This document shows positions 31,709 to 38,728 of a DNA stretch of 38,728 nucleotides, one piece after another; positions within the stretch are counted from its first letter, which is position 1; each line of letters starts with the position of its first letter. A model generated the notes under the pieces. It had not been told where the DNA came from. It made no database searches and worked only from the letters and a program-made list of their open reading frames with translations. The stretch covers positions 1-38,728 of the forward strand of contig NZ_ATXH01000024.1 of assembly GCF_000421585.1 (NCBI RefSeq), in the 5' to 3' direction. The translations under genes were made by a program, and so were the position numbers. The stretch comes from Thermodesulfatator atlanticus DSM 21156 (GTDB taxonomy: Bacteria > Desulfobacterota > Thermodesulfobacteria > Thermodesulfobacteriales > Thermodesulfatatoraceae).

Positions 31709-33245
31709 AAATTTTTTAACAGGGACTCCGCTAACCATCGACATAAAAAGCTCTTTTGAGCAGGCACAGGAGCTTTTTTCCCTCGCTGGCGAAGAACTTT
31801 TGGTGCTAACAGATGGCGCGGCCTTTAAAGGGGTGCTTAGAAGAAGGGTCCTTGAGGAGGCAATGCGCTTTGGCCTTAAGCTCGACCTTGCTGACCTCTT
31901 AGAGAAAATTCCCGCAGGTGAAGATTTTTCCCAGGAAGCTCTGAAAAACCCCTTTTCAGCTTATGTTTTGCTTAAGAAAGATTCTGCCAAAAGTCTTATC
32001 ACTTTAAAAGACGCTTTCGCCTTTGCCTGGGAAGATCTTTCGGAGAATTTTTCTCTTGAGTTCCCTGAAGAGCTTAGCGAAATTTGCACAAAGGCAAGTG
32101 AAGCGGCCAAAGCCCTTGGGCTACGCGTTTTTTTGGTAGGCGGAATCGTAAGGGACCTTATTCTTAAAAGGCCTTCTTTTGATATTGACCTTGTGGTCAC
32201 GGAAAAGGCCAGATACTTTGCCGAAAATTTAGCCCAAAAGCTTGGGGCGAGACTGGTAAAAACTTCTCTTTTTGGGACTTTTAAACTTGCCTGGCGGGAT
32301 TACGACATAGATATTGCCCAGGCCCGCTGGGAATACTACGAAGCCCCGGCTAGGCTTCCCAAGACGTTTCCTGGGCCTTTACGCCAGGACGCCTTTCGCC
32401 GTGATTTCACCATAAATAGCCTTTTCCTTTGCCTGAAAACCCGAAGGCTCATTGACTATTACGGTGGCTTAAAAGACCTATGTGCTAAAAAGCTCAGGGT
32501 TTTGCATATCTTGAGCTTTGTGGAAGATCCCACACGTATTTTCAGGGCGGCAAGATATGCCACGCGTTTTAATTTCGCCTTTTCAAGCGATACTTTCCGG
32601 GCGCTTAGTCTTGCCTTGAAACTAAAAGTCCTTTCGTTGCTATCTTCTGCCCGGCTAAGAAACGAATTCCTGCGCATCATGGAAGAAGAAAACCCATCTT
32701 TGGCGATTATTTTTCTTGCTGAAAACAGGGTTTTAAATGAACTTTTTGAAAAAGTGCCGGATAAATTTGAAATTAAACGTTTTTTTGCCCTTGCCACGAA
32801 GATGCGTCTTTCTCCAGCTGAAAAAATAGAAGCCTTTGCGCTTTTTTTGGCCTTGCGCGAAAAAGACTTGGAAAGATTAGACATTTCCGGACACAAGAAA
32901 AAGGCCCTCTGGCAAGCCAAATTATCCCTGAAAGAGAAGGCTGCTTTTCTTAAAGACCCAAAAATCCCTCTTAGCGAAAAGGTGTTTTTCCTGGAAAAGA
33001 TGCCGCGCGAGGCCCTTCTTGCCGCCTCTTTTCTTGATGAGGCTTTTATTCTAAAGTGTCTAAAGTGTTTTGAGATAAAGCCCGGGCTTTCAGGCGAAGA
33101 CCTCCAAAAATTAGGTGTAAAGCAAGGACCCGAAATCGGAAAGATGCTCAAAGCATTAAGGGCTGCTAAAATAGACGGCACGATAAAACCCGGCGAAGAG
33201 GAAGCCTTTTTGCGAAAGGAGTTTGCGGATGTCTTTTCTTCCTGA
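31683..33245 (+). CDS. tRNA nucleotidyltransferase / poly(A) polymerase family protein
   Basis: 520 residues. The class II head motif is LVGGIVRDLILKRPSFDIDL with Gly153-Gly154 and Asp167/Asp169; Asp210 in RDYDIDIA is a further acidic residue. RRDFTINSLFL and DPTRIFRAARYATRF are also family motifs. Residues 1-130 precede the head and are atypical for small CCA enzymes; they weakly recall a CBS-like region such as found in larger poly(A) polymerase-family enzymes. Whether it adds CCA, CC or A only cannot be told. The start overlaps xerD by 26 bases, with GAGAAAGG upstream, and the end overlaps the M50 protease gene by 17. Confidence 0.9.
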   Translation: MKNTTHAAENFLTGTPLTIDIKSSFEQAQELFSLAGEELLVLTDGAAFKGVLRRRVLEEAMRFGLKLDLADLLEKIPAGEDFSQEALKNPFSAYVLLKKDSAKSLITLKDAFAFAWEDLSENFSLEFPEELSEICTKASEAAKALGLRVFLVGGIVRDLILKRPSFDIDLVVTEKARYFAENLAQKLGARLVKTSLFGTFKLAWRDYDIDIAQARWEYYEAPARLPKTFPGPLRQDAFRRDFTINSLFLCLKTRRLIDYYGGLKDLCAKKLRVLHILSFVEDPTRIFRAARYATRFNFAFSSDTFRALSLALKLKVLSLLSSARLRNEFLRIMEEENPSLAIIFLAENRVLNELFEKVPDKFEIKRFFALATKMRLSPAEKIEAFALFLALREKDLERLDISGHKKKALWQAKLSLKEKAAFLKDPKIPLSEKVFFLEKMPREALLAASFLDEAFILKCLKCFEIKPGLSGEDLQKLGVKQGPEIGKMLKALRAAKIDGTIKPGEEEAFLRKEFADVFSS

Positions 33246-33885
33246 TTTGCACGTGTTGATAGTAATGGCGGTGCCGCTTTTAGCTGCGGTTACAGTCCAC
33301 GAATTGGCCCATGGTTGGGTGGCCTATAAACTCGGCGATCCCACCGCCAAGATGGCAGGAAGGCTAACCTTAAACCCCATAAAACACCTTGATCTTTTCG
33401 GGACCCTTGCTTTTATCATCACCCAAGCCATTGGTTGGGCTAAGCCTGTGCCAGTTGATCCACGAAACTTCCGCGACCCGCGCAAAGATATGATGCTGGT
33501 AGCCTTAGCAGGGCCTCTGGCCAATTTCTGTCTGGCGGTTATTTTTGCAATTCTTCTGCGTAATTTTAACTTCATTATCTGGCCCCTTGCCCTTTTAGGA
33601 AAAGATATAGCGATTTTCTTCGGAAAGCCGCTTTTTCTGATGTTGGCTCTGGGAGTGCAGTTAAACATTGGCCTTGGAGTCTTTAATCTTTTGCCCATCC
33701 CACCCCTTGATGGGAGTAAGATCCTGGCAGGAATTTTGCCAAGGGAGCTTGCTTATCGTTACTACCGCCTTGAGCCTTACGGCTTTATCATTTTGCTAGT
33801 GCTTATCTTTACAGGGGTTATCGGCAAAATTATACTCCCAGCGGTCTTATTCTTAAGTGATTTCCTTAAGGGAGGCGTTCTGTGA
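33229..33885 (+). CDS. site-2 protease family (M50) membrane metalloprotease
   Basis: 218 residues. HELAHG (His24, Glu25, His28) is in a hydrophobic N-terminal segment, LNPIKHLD supplies the N-P-x-x-H motif, and NLLPIPPLDGSKIL holds the third ligand Asp. Five or six membrane segments are visible. It belongs to the short Rip/SpoIVFB-like group without a PDZ domain. The ATG at 33229 is chosen because AAAGGAG lies seven to eight bases upstream; a TTG at 33223 is too close. It overlaps the preceding gene by 17 bases and trpS by four (GTGA). The placement next to trpS is common in delta-type proteobacteria. Confidence 0.92.
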   Translation: MSFLPDLHVLIVMAVPLLAAVTVHELAHGWVAYKLGDPTAKMAGRLTLNPIKHLDLFGTLAFIITQAIGWAKPVPVDPRNFRDPRKDMMLVALAGPLANFCLAVIFAILLRNFNFIIWPLALLGKDIAIFFGKPLFLMLALGVQLNIGLGVFNLLPIPPLDGSKILAGILPRELAYRYYRLEPYGFIILLVLIFTGVIGKIILPAVLFLSDFLKGGVL

Positions 33886-34883
33886 GTGAAAAGCGAGTAC
33901 TAAGCGGTATGCGGCCAACAGGGCCGCTTCATTTGGGGCATCTTCACGGAGTTTTGAGTAACTGGCTTAAACTTCAAGAAGAGTACCGGTGTTTTTACTT
34001 TGTGGCGGATTGGCACGCTTTAACCACTGAGTACGAAAATCCCAGGCGTATTCCAGAGTTTTCGCGGCTTCTTTTGCTTGAATGGCTTTCGGTGGGGCTT
34101 GATCCTGAGCGTTCGGTGCTTTTCGTGCAAAGTGCTATCAAAGAACACGCTGAGCTTTATCTCCTATTTGCCATGTTTACCCCGGTTTCCTGGCTTGAGC
34201 GAAACCCAACCTACAAAGACATGATCAAAGAGCTTAAGCAAAAAGACCTGGCCACGTATGGCTTTTTAGGTTATCCGGTGCTTCAGGCGGCAGATATTTT
34301 GATCTATAAGGCTCACAAAGTCCCGGTAGGGGTTGACCAGTTGCCACACCTTGAACTAACCAGGGAAATTGCCCGTCGTTTTAATTATCTTTACGGCGAT
34401 GAGGTTTTTCCGCTTCCTGAGCCCCTTTTGGCAGAAGTGGCCAAGATTCCCGGGCTTGACGGGCGCAAGATGAGCAAAAGCTTTGGCAATGCGATTTTTC
34501 TTTCTGATGACGAAGAAACCATCAGAAAAAAGATCGCAACCATGGTAACCGATGTTAACCGGCCAAGGAAGAGCGACCCAGGGGATCCTGAAAACCGCTG
34601 CGTGGCGTTTCAGCTGATAAAACTTTACTTCTCCCCAGAAGAACAAAAAGAAATTATCGCAGGGTGTAAAGAAGCACGTCTTGGTTGCGTGGAATGTAAG
34701 AGAAAGCTGGCCGATCGCATTATCGAAGCCCTTAAGCCACTTTGGGAGCGCCGCAGGGAGCTTGAAGAAAAACCAACTCTTTTTGAAGAAATAGTCGCTG
34801 AGGGAAACGAAAAGGCGCGGGCCTTTGCGCGTCAAAATCTTGAACTTGCCAAAGAGGCACTTTTTGGAACCAGGTGGTTCTAG
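33882..34883 (+). CDS. trpS: tryptophanyl-tRNA synthetase
   Basis: 333 residues. SGMRPTGPLHLGHLHG contains the HIGH-type signature (His17 to His20), and GRKMSKSFGNAI the KMSKS loop (196-200). GYPVLQAADILIYKAHKVPVG and VDQLPHLELTREIARR are conserved TrpRS blocks. It charges tRNA-Trp in the cytoplasm. The start codon is GTG with GGAGG seven bases upstream, overlapping the previous stop. It is the last gene of the coupled run and ends about 20 bases before a strong hairpin. Confidence 0.97.
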   Translation: MSEKRVLSGMRPTGPLHLGHLHGVLSNWLKLQEEYRCFYFVADWHALTTEYENPRRIPEFSRLLLLEWLSVGLDPERSVLFVQSAIKEHAELYLLFAMFTPVSWLERNPTYKDMIKELKQKDLATYGFLGYPVLQAADILIYKAHKVPVGVDQLPHLELTREIARRFNYLYGDEVFPLPEPLLAEVAKIPGLDGRKMSKSFGNAIFLSDDEETIRKKIATMVTDVNRPRKSDPGDPENRCVAFQLIKLYFSPEEQKEIIAGCKEARLGCVECKRKLADRIIEALKPLWERRRELEEKPTLFEEIVAEGNEKARAFARQNLELAKEALFGTRWF

Positions 34884-34903
34884 GCCACTTACTTGTTTTG
34901 TAG

Positions 34904-34927
34904 AGAGGGCCGGGGGGCCGGCCCTCT
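34904..34927. terminator. hairpin terminator between convergent trpS and nucleotidase genes
   Basis: AGAGGGCCGG and CCGGCCCTCT form a perfect 10-bp stem with a GGGG loop, followed by TCTATTATT. It lies between the convergent gene ends, so it probably acts in both directions. Confidence 0.8.
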
Positions 34928-34931
34928 TCTA

Positions 34932-37900
34932 TTATTCGCCAAGGTTTACTTCGTAGATGGTGGTAGTCCCGCTTTTTTCAAAGGAGACGATGAGAAGGGG
35001 CTTTCCGTTTGGGGATTTATCTTCCGGCACAAAGGTCAGTCCCTCAGGGGCCACGTTTCCTTTGGTAAATTCCGGAAGATAGTACACAAACTTCGGATTT
35101 TGCGGGTCAGTGATGTCATAGACCATGATGGAACATTGTCTTTCAAGGCCGATAAAGGCGTAGTATCTATCACCGATCTTTCCGATGGCTACGCCTTCGG
35201 GCTCAACGCCTTTGTTACCGCTTCGGCCGTCCATTTCGCCGTCGTCGTGGTTGAAAAGCTCAGGTTCTTTTTCGGCAACGATCTTGCTGAACTCGTCGCC
35301 GCTGTCCCAGATGAGGTTTCCGCTTGCATCCCAGATGGCAAAGCTTCGACCACCAAAGGCATAAAGCTCTTCATAGTCCCCGTCATTATCAACATCTCCC
35401 AGGTCTGTCATTACCTTGAGGTCGTTATCTTCCACGTAGCTGTCAGCAATAGAAGGATCAAGAGTTAAGTTTTTGATTTTTTCTTCATCAGAGTAGCCAT
35501 CGTAGTCGCGGCCGTCGCCTTCGTTTGCCGTAACGAGATATACGGTGCCGTTTACTTCATACGCCGCAATACCGTCTGGCTGATAAAGGGCGTAGAGGCC
35601 CTTGAAATTTTTCATCTCGATTTTGCCGTTTTCTTCGATGTCAATGGTGTAGTGGCCAGGGGTATAGTCCTTGCGGCCAAGGGATTTTACAAACTCTATC
35701 GTGTTATTGCTTAAATCTACCTTGGCTAGGGCGTTGTTTTCCTGAAGGGTTACGTAGGCAAAGTTATCGATAGTGGCAATGTATTCAGGCTCAAGGTCCT
35801 TGGCCTGGTCGTTGCTTGGGGTTCCCCCAAGGCGCACCGGGGTTCCATCGGCGGCCGCAGTCAGCGTTAGGCCGCTGAAGCCAAGTTCGGTATAGGCATA
35901 GTTGTTTGGAAGGTCGATGATACCCACGCTTCCCTCTGGGTCGTAATCATAGGCGTCGTTTGGCTCGCCTTCGTTAGCCACCAAGACTTTAGTCCCGTCT
36001 TCGCTAAAGGTGACCATGTCTGGCAAAAAGCCTACTTCTACTTCTTTTAGAAGATTGCCATCGGTGTCAAAAAACACCACTTTTCCACGAAGTTGTTTGG
36101 AATCGTCGGTTGCGTCTACCCGTTCAACAGCCACAGCCACTTTTCCGTTCTTAACAGCCACAGAGGTTACTCCATCACCGTAGCCGGTAAGGGATATCCT
36201 TTTCCATAGGCTTGGGTTTTTGACATCGGAGAGGTCATATATGTCAAGGCTATCTTGATCGCCGTTGGTGATGAAAAGGCGCTTGGTCTCCGGGTCATAG
36301 GCGTTAATTTCGCTTGCGTTTTTAGTCCCCGGAATAACGCTCAGAAGCCTTAAGGTGTCGCCGGTAAAACGCTGCACGGGCATTTCTTCCCGAGGGAGTT
36401 TTTCAAGCTTTTTGCCTTCGGCTGTAAGCTTCTTCACCATATCGATGAAGCTTTCGGCATAGCCAAAATAAGTATCTGTGCTTCCGCGGGAAGATGCCAC
36501 TTCGCCAAAGGTCACGTAGCCGTCTTTTCCGGCGGCAATGTAGCTATTGGTAACCACCTTGTACATGGCGTTTTCATCGATGGGGTGCCATTCTTTGGTC
36601 TCGCGGTCCATTATTTCAAGGTCATAGACGCGTTCGCCCTTGGGCTGAGAAAGGTCGATTTTGTAGCGGATGCCGTAGGCGTATGGGAAAGAACCGGTTG
36701 AACCACCATTGTCTTCAAAGTTTGAAAGGGCGTCTTCAAGCACCTGTTTTACCTCGGCCCCGGTAAGCTCCATGGTGACGAGAGTATTTCTAAAGGGGAG
36801 CATGGTATAGACTTCGCCAATGGTGATGGGGCCTTCGTCAATCGGGGTTCTCACGCCCCCGGCGTTCTGGATGGCAAGATCGGCATCTTTTACCTTCTCG
36901 TAGAAAGACTTGGCCACCAGCGGGGCGATTTCGCTTCCGTGTTCCGCAAGGTCGCTTACGCCGTCCCATTTGTCCCCAGGGATACGGTTATGCCCAAGAA
37001 ATTCTGCGGCTTCGCCAATTTCCTGGTTCTTTAATTCTTCTACCTGGGCAGTGTAGGAACTCAGCAATTCCTCGGCTTGTTCGTCAGGGGAGACTATTTC
37101 TAGCTTTCCGTTGCTCTGGGCGATTATGTCTAAGATCCGGGCCCTTGTTCCCTCATCCACCGGGACTTTGTTGCCTTCGGCATCTTTTTGGAGAAAGCTA
37201 TCTCCCAAGAGGATAGTAGTTACGCCAGAGCAGTCCGTCACTTTGCCGTCTTTATCAAACTTAACCTTAAGCTTGCCCACCGCGTAAGCATACTGCCAGG
37301 CAGAGGCCACACATACCTTGCTGCCGTCGGCCTTTTCTACTACCTGAGGATATTCCTGGTACTGGCTGCTCAGGCCATAGGCGCTGTAGTCCCCAAGGAG
37401 GGAATGGGAATCCCCATCGATGATAACATCTACCCCGTCTACTTCTTCAGCCAGCCGCAGGTCGTTTGCCATGCCAAAGTGGCTTACGATGACGATTTTG
37501 TTAACACCCTGGTCTTCGAGTTCGTTTACGTATTGCTGAGCGGTTTGGATTTCGTCAAGAAAATCGATATCTGGGCCAGGGTTTGAAGAGTCTCTGGTCT
37601 TTTGGCTGTAGCCAATGCCTATGATGCCGATTTTTTGGCCGTCACGCTCGATTATGCGGTAAGGCTCCCAGTAGCCTTCAAGGATGCTTCCAGTCGTTGC
37701 TACGAAGTTGGCACTTACCACCGGGGCGTCAAGCTTATCAAGGAAGTTTTTAAGGCCTTCGCTTCCATCGTCAAACTCGTGGTTTCCAAGGGTTGCCGCG
37801 TCCCAATCGATGAAGTTGAGGAGCTTGGCAGTGGCGTCGCCGTGAAAGAGCACGTAATAAAGGGTGCCTACGATCATATCGCCGGCGTTTAGCACAACCG

Positions 37901-38186
37901 GGTTTGGTTCGCTTTGTTCCAGTTCTTTGATCTTGGCAATAGCTCTGGGCAGACCGCCCATTTCCACGTAGGTCTTAACACCATCGAAATAAAGACTTTT
38001 TCTTTCTGAACTGAGGTGTGAATGGATGTCATTCATGTGGATAAAGGTCACGTCAAGTGGCTTTTGGGTATTGTCTTCCTGGTCGGTGTTAAAGTTGATA
38101 ACACAGCCACCGATAAGAAAAGTGTAAGCCAGCAAGAGAAAAACAGTGAAAAAAATTCCAAAACCTTTGCGTTTTACTTGAGACAT
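34932..38186 (-). CDS. lipoprotein: UshA-type 5'-nucleotidase fused to choice-of-anchor I domain
   Basis: 1084 residues. The lipobox LIGGC (Cys28) follows a hydrophobic signal, giving a membrane lipoprotein. The N-terminal metallophosphoesterase has HMNDIHSH (Asp53, His55), AGDM (Asp103), GNHE (135-138) and SHFG (His236). The motif usually reading GGHSH is DGDSH, with Asp259 at the first ligand position. The 5'-nucleotidase C-terminal domain spans about 390-590 (NAGGVRTPIDEGPITIGEVY). From about 610 the protein resembles choice-of-anchor I beta-propeller-like domains (LFITNGDQDSLDIYDLSD). It probably hydrolyses nucleotides or other phosphoesters outside the cell. AGGAGGG precedes the ATG. It stands alone with flanking terminator and repeats. 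Confidence 0.92.
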   Translation of the reverse strand: MSQVKRKGFGIFFTVFLLLAYTFLIGGCVINFNTDQEDNTQKPLDVTFIHMNDIHSHLSSERKSLYFDGVKTYVEMGGLPRAIAKIKELEQSEPNPVVLNAGDMIVGTLYYVLFHGDATAKLLNFIDWDAATLGNHEFDDGSEGLKNFLDKLDAPVVSANFVATTGSILEGYWEPYRIIERDGQKIGIIGIGYSQKTRDSSNPGPDIDFLDEIQTAQQYVNELEDQGVNKIVIVSHFGMANDLRLAEEVDGVDVIIDGDSHSLLGDYSAYGLSSQYQEYPQVVEKADGSKVCVASAWQYAYAVGKLKVKFDKDGKVTDCSGVTTILLGDSFLQKDAEGNKVPVDEGTRARILDIIAQSNGKLEIVSPDEQAEELLSSYTAQVEELKNQEIGEAAEFLGHNRIPGDKWDGVSDLAEHGSEIAPLVAKSFYEKVKDADLAIQNAGGVRTPIDEGPITIGEVYTMLPFRNTLVTMELTGAEVKQVLEDALSNFEDNGGSTGSFPYAYGIRYKIDLSQPKGERVYDLEIMDRETKEWHPIDENAMYKVVTNSYIAAGKDGYVTFGEVASSRGSTDTYFGYAESFIDMVKKLTAEGKKLEKLPREEMPVQRFTGDTLRLLSVIPGTKNASEINAYDPETKRLFITNGDQDSLDIYDLSDVKNPSLWKRISLTGYGDGVTSVAVKNGKVAVAVERVDATDDSKQLRGKVVFFDTDGNLLKEVEVGFLPDMVTFSEDGTKVLVANEGEPNDAYDYDPEGSVGIIDLPNNYAYTELGFSGLTLTAAADGTPVRLGGTPSNDQAKDLEPEYIATIDNFAYVTLQENNALAKVDLSNNTIEFVKSLGRKDYTPGHYTIDIEENGKIEMKNFKGLYALYQPDGIAAYEVNGTVYLVTANEGDGRDYDGYSDEEKIKNLTLDPSIADSYVEDNDLKVMTDLGDVDNDGDYEELYAFGGRSFAIWDASGNLIWDSGDEFSKIVAEKEPELFNHDDGEMDGRSGNKGVEPEGVAIGKIGDRYYAFIGLERQCSIMVYDITDPQNPKFVYYLPEFTKGNVAPEGLTFVPEDKSPNGKPLLIVSFEKSGTTTIYEVNLGE

Positions 38187-38217
38187 TATTTCCCCCTCCT
38201 TTAAGTTTTGCCGGGGG

Positions 38218-38258
38218 AATATAGCCGCTAAATTTGGAAAAAAGTTAAACGTAACTTT
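38218..38258 (-). promoter_or_regulatory. candidate promoter and inverted repeat upstream of the nucleotidase lipoprotein
   Basis: On the minus strand TATATT (38218-38223) is a good -10 box about 32 bases before the ATG. Upstream, the perfect inverted repeat AAAGTTA-AACG-TAACTTT (38241-38258) covers the expected -35 region; no strong -35 is visible. It could bind a dimeric regulator, possibly phosphate- or nucleotide-related, but that is a guess. Confidence 0.35.
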
Positions 38259-38316
38259 ACAAAACCATGACTTTTAGAATTTTTTTAATTTGGGATCCTT
38301 CGCCTCGCTACCGCTC

Positions 38317-38613
38317 GGCTCAGGATGACAAATTACCACTGTCATGCTGAGGGCCGTAAGGCCGAAACCTTTACACCCCCCACCACGTCATGCTGAGGGA
38401 GCGAAGCGACCGAAGCATCTATTAATGGATCCTTCGCCTTCGGCTCAGGATGACAAAAAAAGTAGGCTCAGGATGACAAATTACCACTGTCATGCTGAGG
38501 GCCGTAAGGCCGAAACCTTTACACCCCCCACCACGTCATGCTGAGGGAGCGGAGTGACCGAAGCATCTATTGATGGATCCCTTCGCCTTCGGCTCAGGAT
38601 GACAAAAAAAGTA
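38317..38613. repeat. two tandem direct repeats of about 148 bp
   Basis: Units at 38317-38464 and 38465-38613 are near identical, differing by GCGAAGCGAC versus GCGGAGTGAC, ATTAATGG versus ATTGATGG and one added C. Each begins GGCTCAGGATGACAAATTACC and contains TCATGCTGAGGG twice, then CTTCGCCTTCGGCTCAGG. After the second unit, CTCAGGATGACAAAAAAAG continues as partial copies. Confidence 0.85.
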
Positions 38614-38690
38614 GGCTCAGGGCAGGCTCTTCGCAACGCTCAGGATGACAAAAAAAGTAGGCTCAGGATGACGCAAAAAGGAGCGGCGAG
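38614..38690. repeat. partial copies of the repeat end
   Basis: After the tandem pair, GGCTCAGG and CTCAGGATGACAAAAAAAG recur with short spacers (38614 and 38640 onward), then CTCAGGATGACGCAAAAAGG. They are fragments of the same element end and extend toward the window edge. Confidence 0.6.
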
Positions 38691-38728
38691 GACGACGATC
38701 CCTTATGTCATGACGGAAGAGCGGTTCC

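Larger units (their letters stand above)
38187..38728. other. gene-free region: nucleotidase promoter area and repeats
   Basis: No gene is supported. The first 110 bases hold the nucleotidase leader, possible promoter and an inverted repeat. From about 38290 onward the sequence is built from CTCAGGATGACA and TCATGCTGAGGG repeat blocks, annotated separately. Confidence 0.65.

Noticed and set aside
32459-33181. 240-residue open frame on the minus strand inside the tRNA nucleotidyltransferase gene
   Set aside because: It is a Ser/Arg/Lys-rich shadow of the true frame, typical of antisense translation of Lys/Glu-rich genes.
34893-35468. 191-residue open frame on the plus strand overlapping trpS downstream hairpin and the nucleotidase gene
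   Set aside because: It runs through the terminator hairpin and is antisense to the conserved choice-of-anchor region; no domain or ribosome site.
38317-38690. CRISPR array
   Set aside because: The units are about 148 bp with near-identical spacers, so they are tandem duplicates of one element, not short repeats with unique spacers, and no cas genes are present.

Overview
The window looks like chromosome from an anaerobic, flagellated, probably sulfate-reducing and possibly thermophilic bacterium. My best guess is Thermodesulfobacteriota (Thermodesulfatator-like) or a related deltaproteobacterial lineage. The guess rests on gene content: a NifX-like plus MinD/ferredoxin cassette resembling the ORP complex genes of Desulfovibrio, a small rubredoxin, FdhD, a PflX-type radical SAM protein, and a compact flagellar operon with fused-looking gene junctions. 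No 16S gene is present, so taxonomy is inference.

Layout. (1) 1-1275: 3' part of an AAA-ATPase-like/PD-(D/E)XK protein. (2) 1276-1986: gene-free DNA packed with dispersed repeats. (3) 1987-15045, minus strand: a flagellar cluster in the order flgF-flgG-flgA-flgH-flgI-flgJ-flgN-flgK-flgL-csrA-fliW-fliD-fliS-small chaperone. Most genes overlap or abut, and a very good sigma-54 promoter match lies just upstream of flgF. FlgK is unusually large (1329 residues) because of repeated modules. (4) 15046-15909: a second repeat-dense gene-free stretch. (5) 15910-18541, plus strand: NifX-like, two MinD-type ATPases with inserted ferredoxin domains, and a second NifX-like gene. (6) 18480-22566, minus strand: stand-alone LigD-type 3'-phosphoesterase, giant AsmA/YhdP-like protein and tRNA-Pro(UGG). 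(7) 22665-27144: fdhD, a short rubredoxin gene on the minus strand, and dnaE, with a palindromic operator between rubredoxin and dnaE. (8) 27260-34883, plus strand: HsdR-N-like protein, radical SAM protein, Rpn-like protein, PPP phosphatase, an unknown protein, xerD, tRNA nucleotidyltransferase, M50 protease and trpS. The last five are tightly coupled and end at a strong hairpin. (9) 34932-38186, minus strand: a secreted lipoprotein joining a 5'-nucleotidase to a choice-of-anchor I beta-propeller-like region. (10) 38187-38728: a third repeat block with a roughly 148-bp tandem duplication.

How the parts fit. The flagellar block encodes distal rod, P and L ring, hook-filament junction, cap, export chaperones and the CsrA-FliW post-transcriptional switch. 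Flagellin, hook protein and motor genes lie elsewhere. The NifX/MinD cassette probably handles a metal or metal-sulfur cluster. The dnaE-to-trpS stretch is mostly housekeeping.

The most noteworthy items are the ORP-like cassette with its Gly/Arg/Cys tail and candidate sigma-54 promoter, the modular giant FlgK, the solo 3'-phosphoesterase, the rubredoxin/dnaE operator, and several families of dispersed palindromic repeats that occur as composites.
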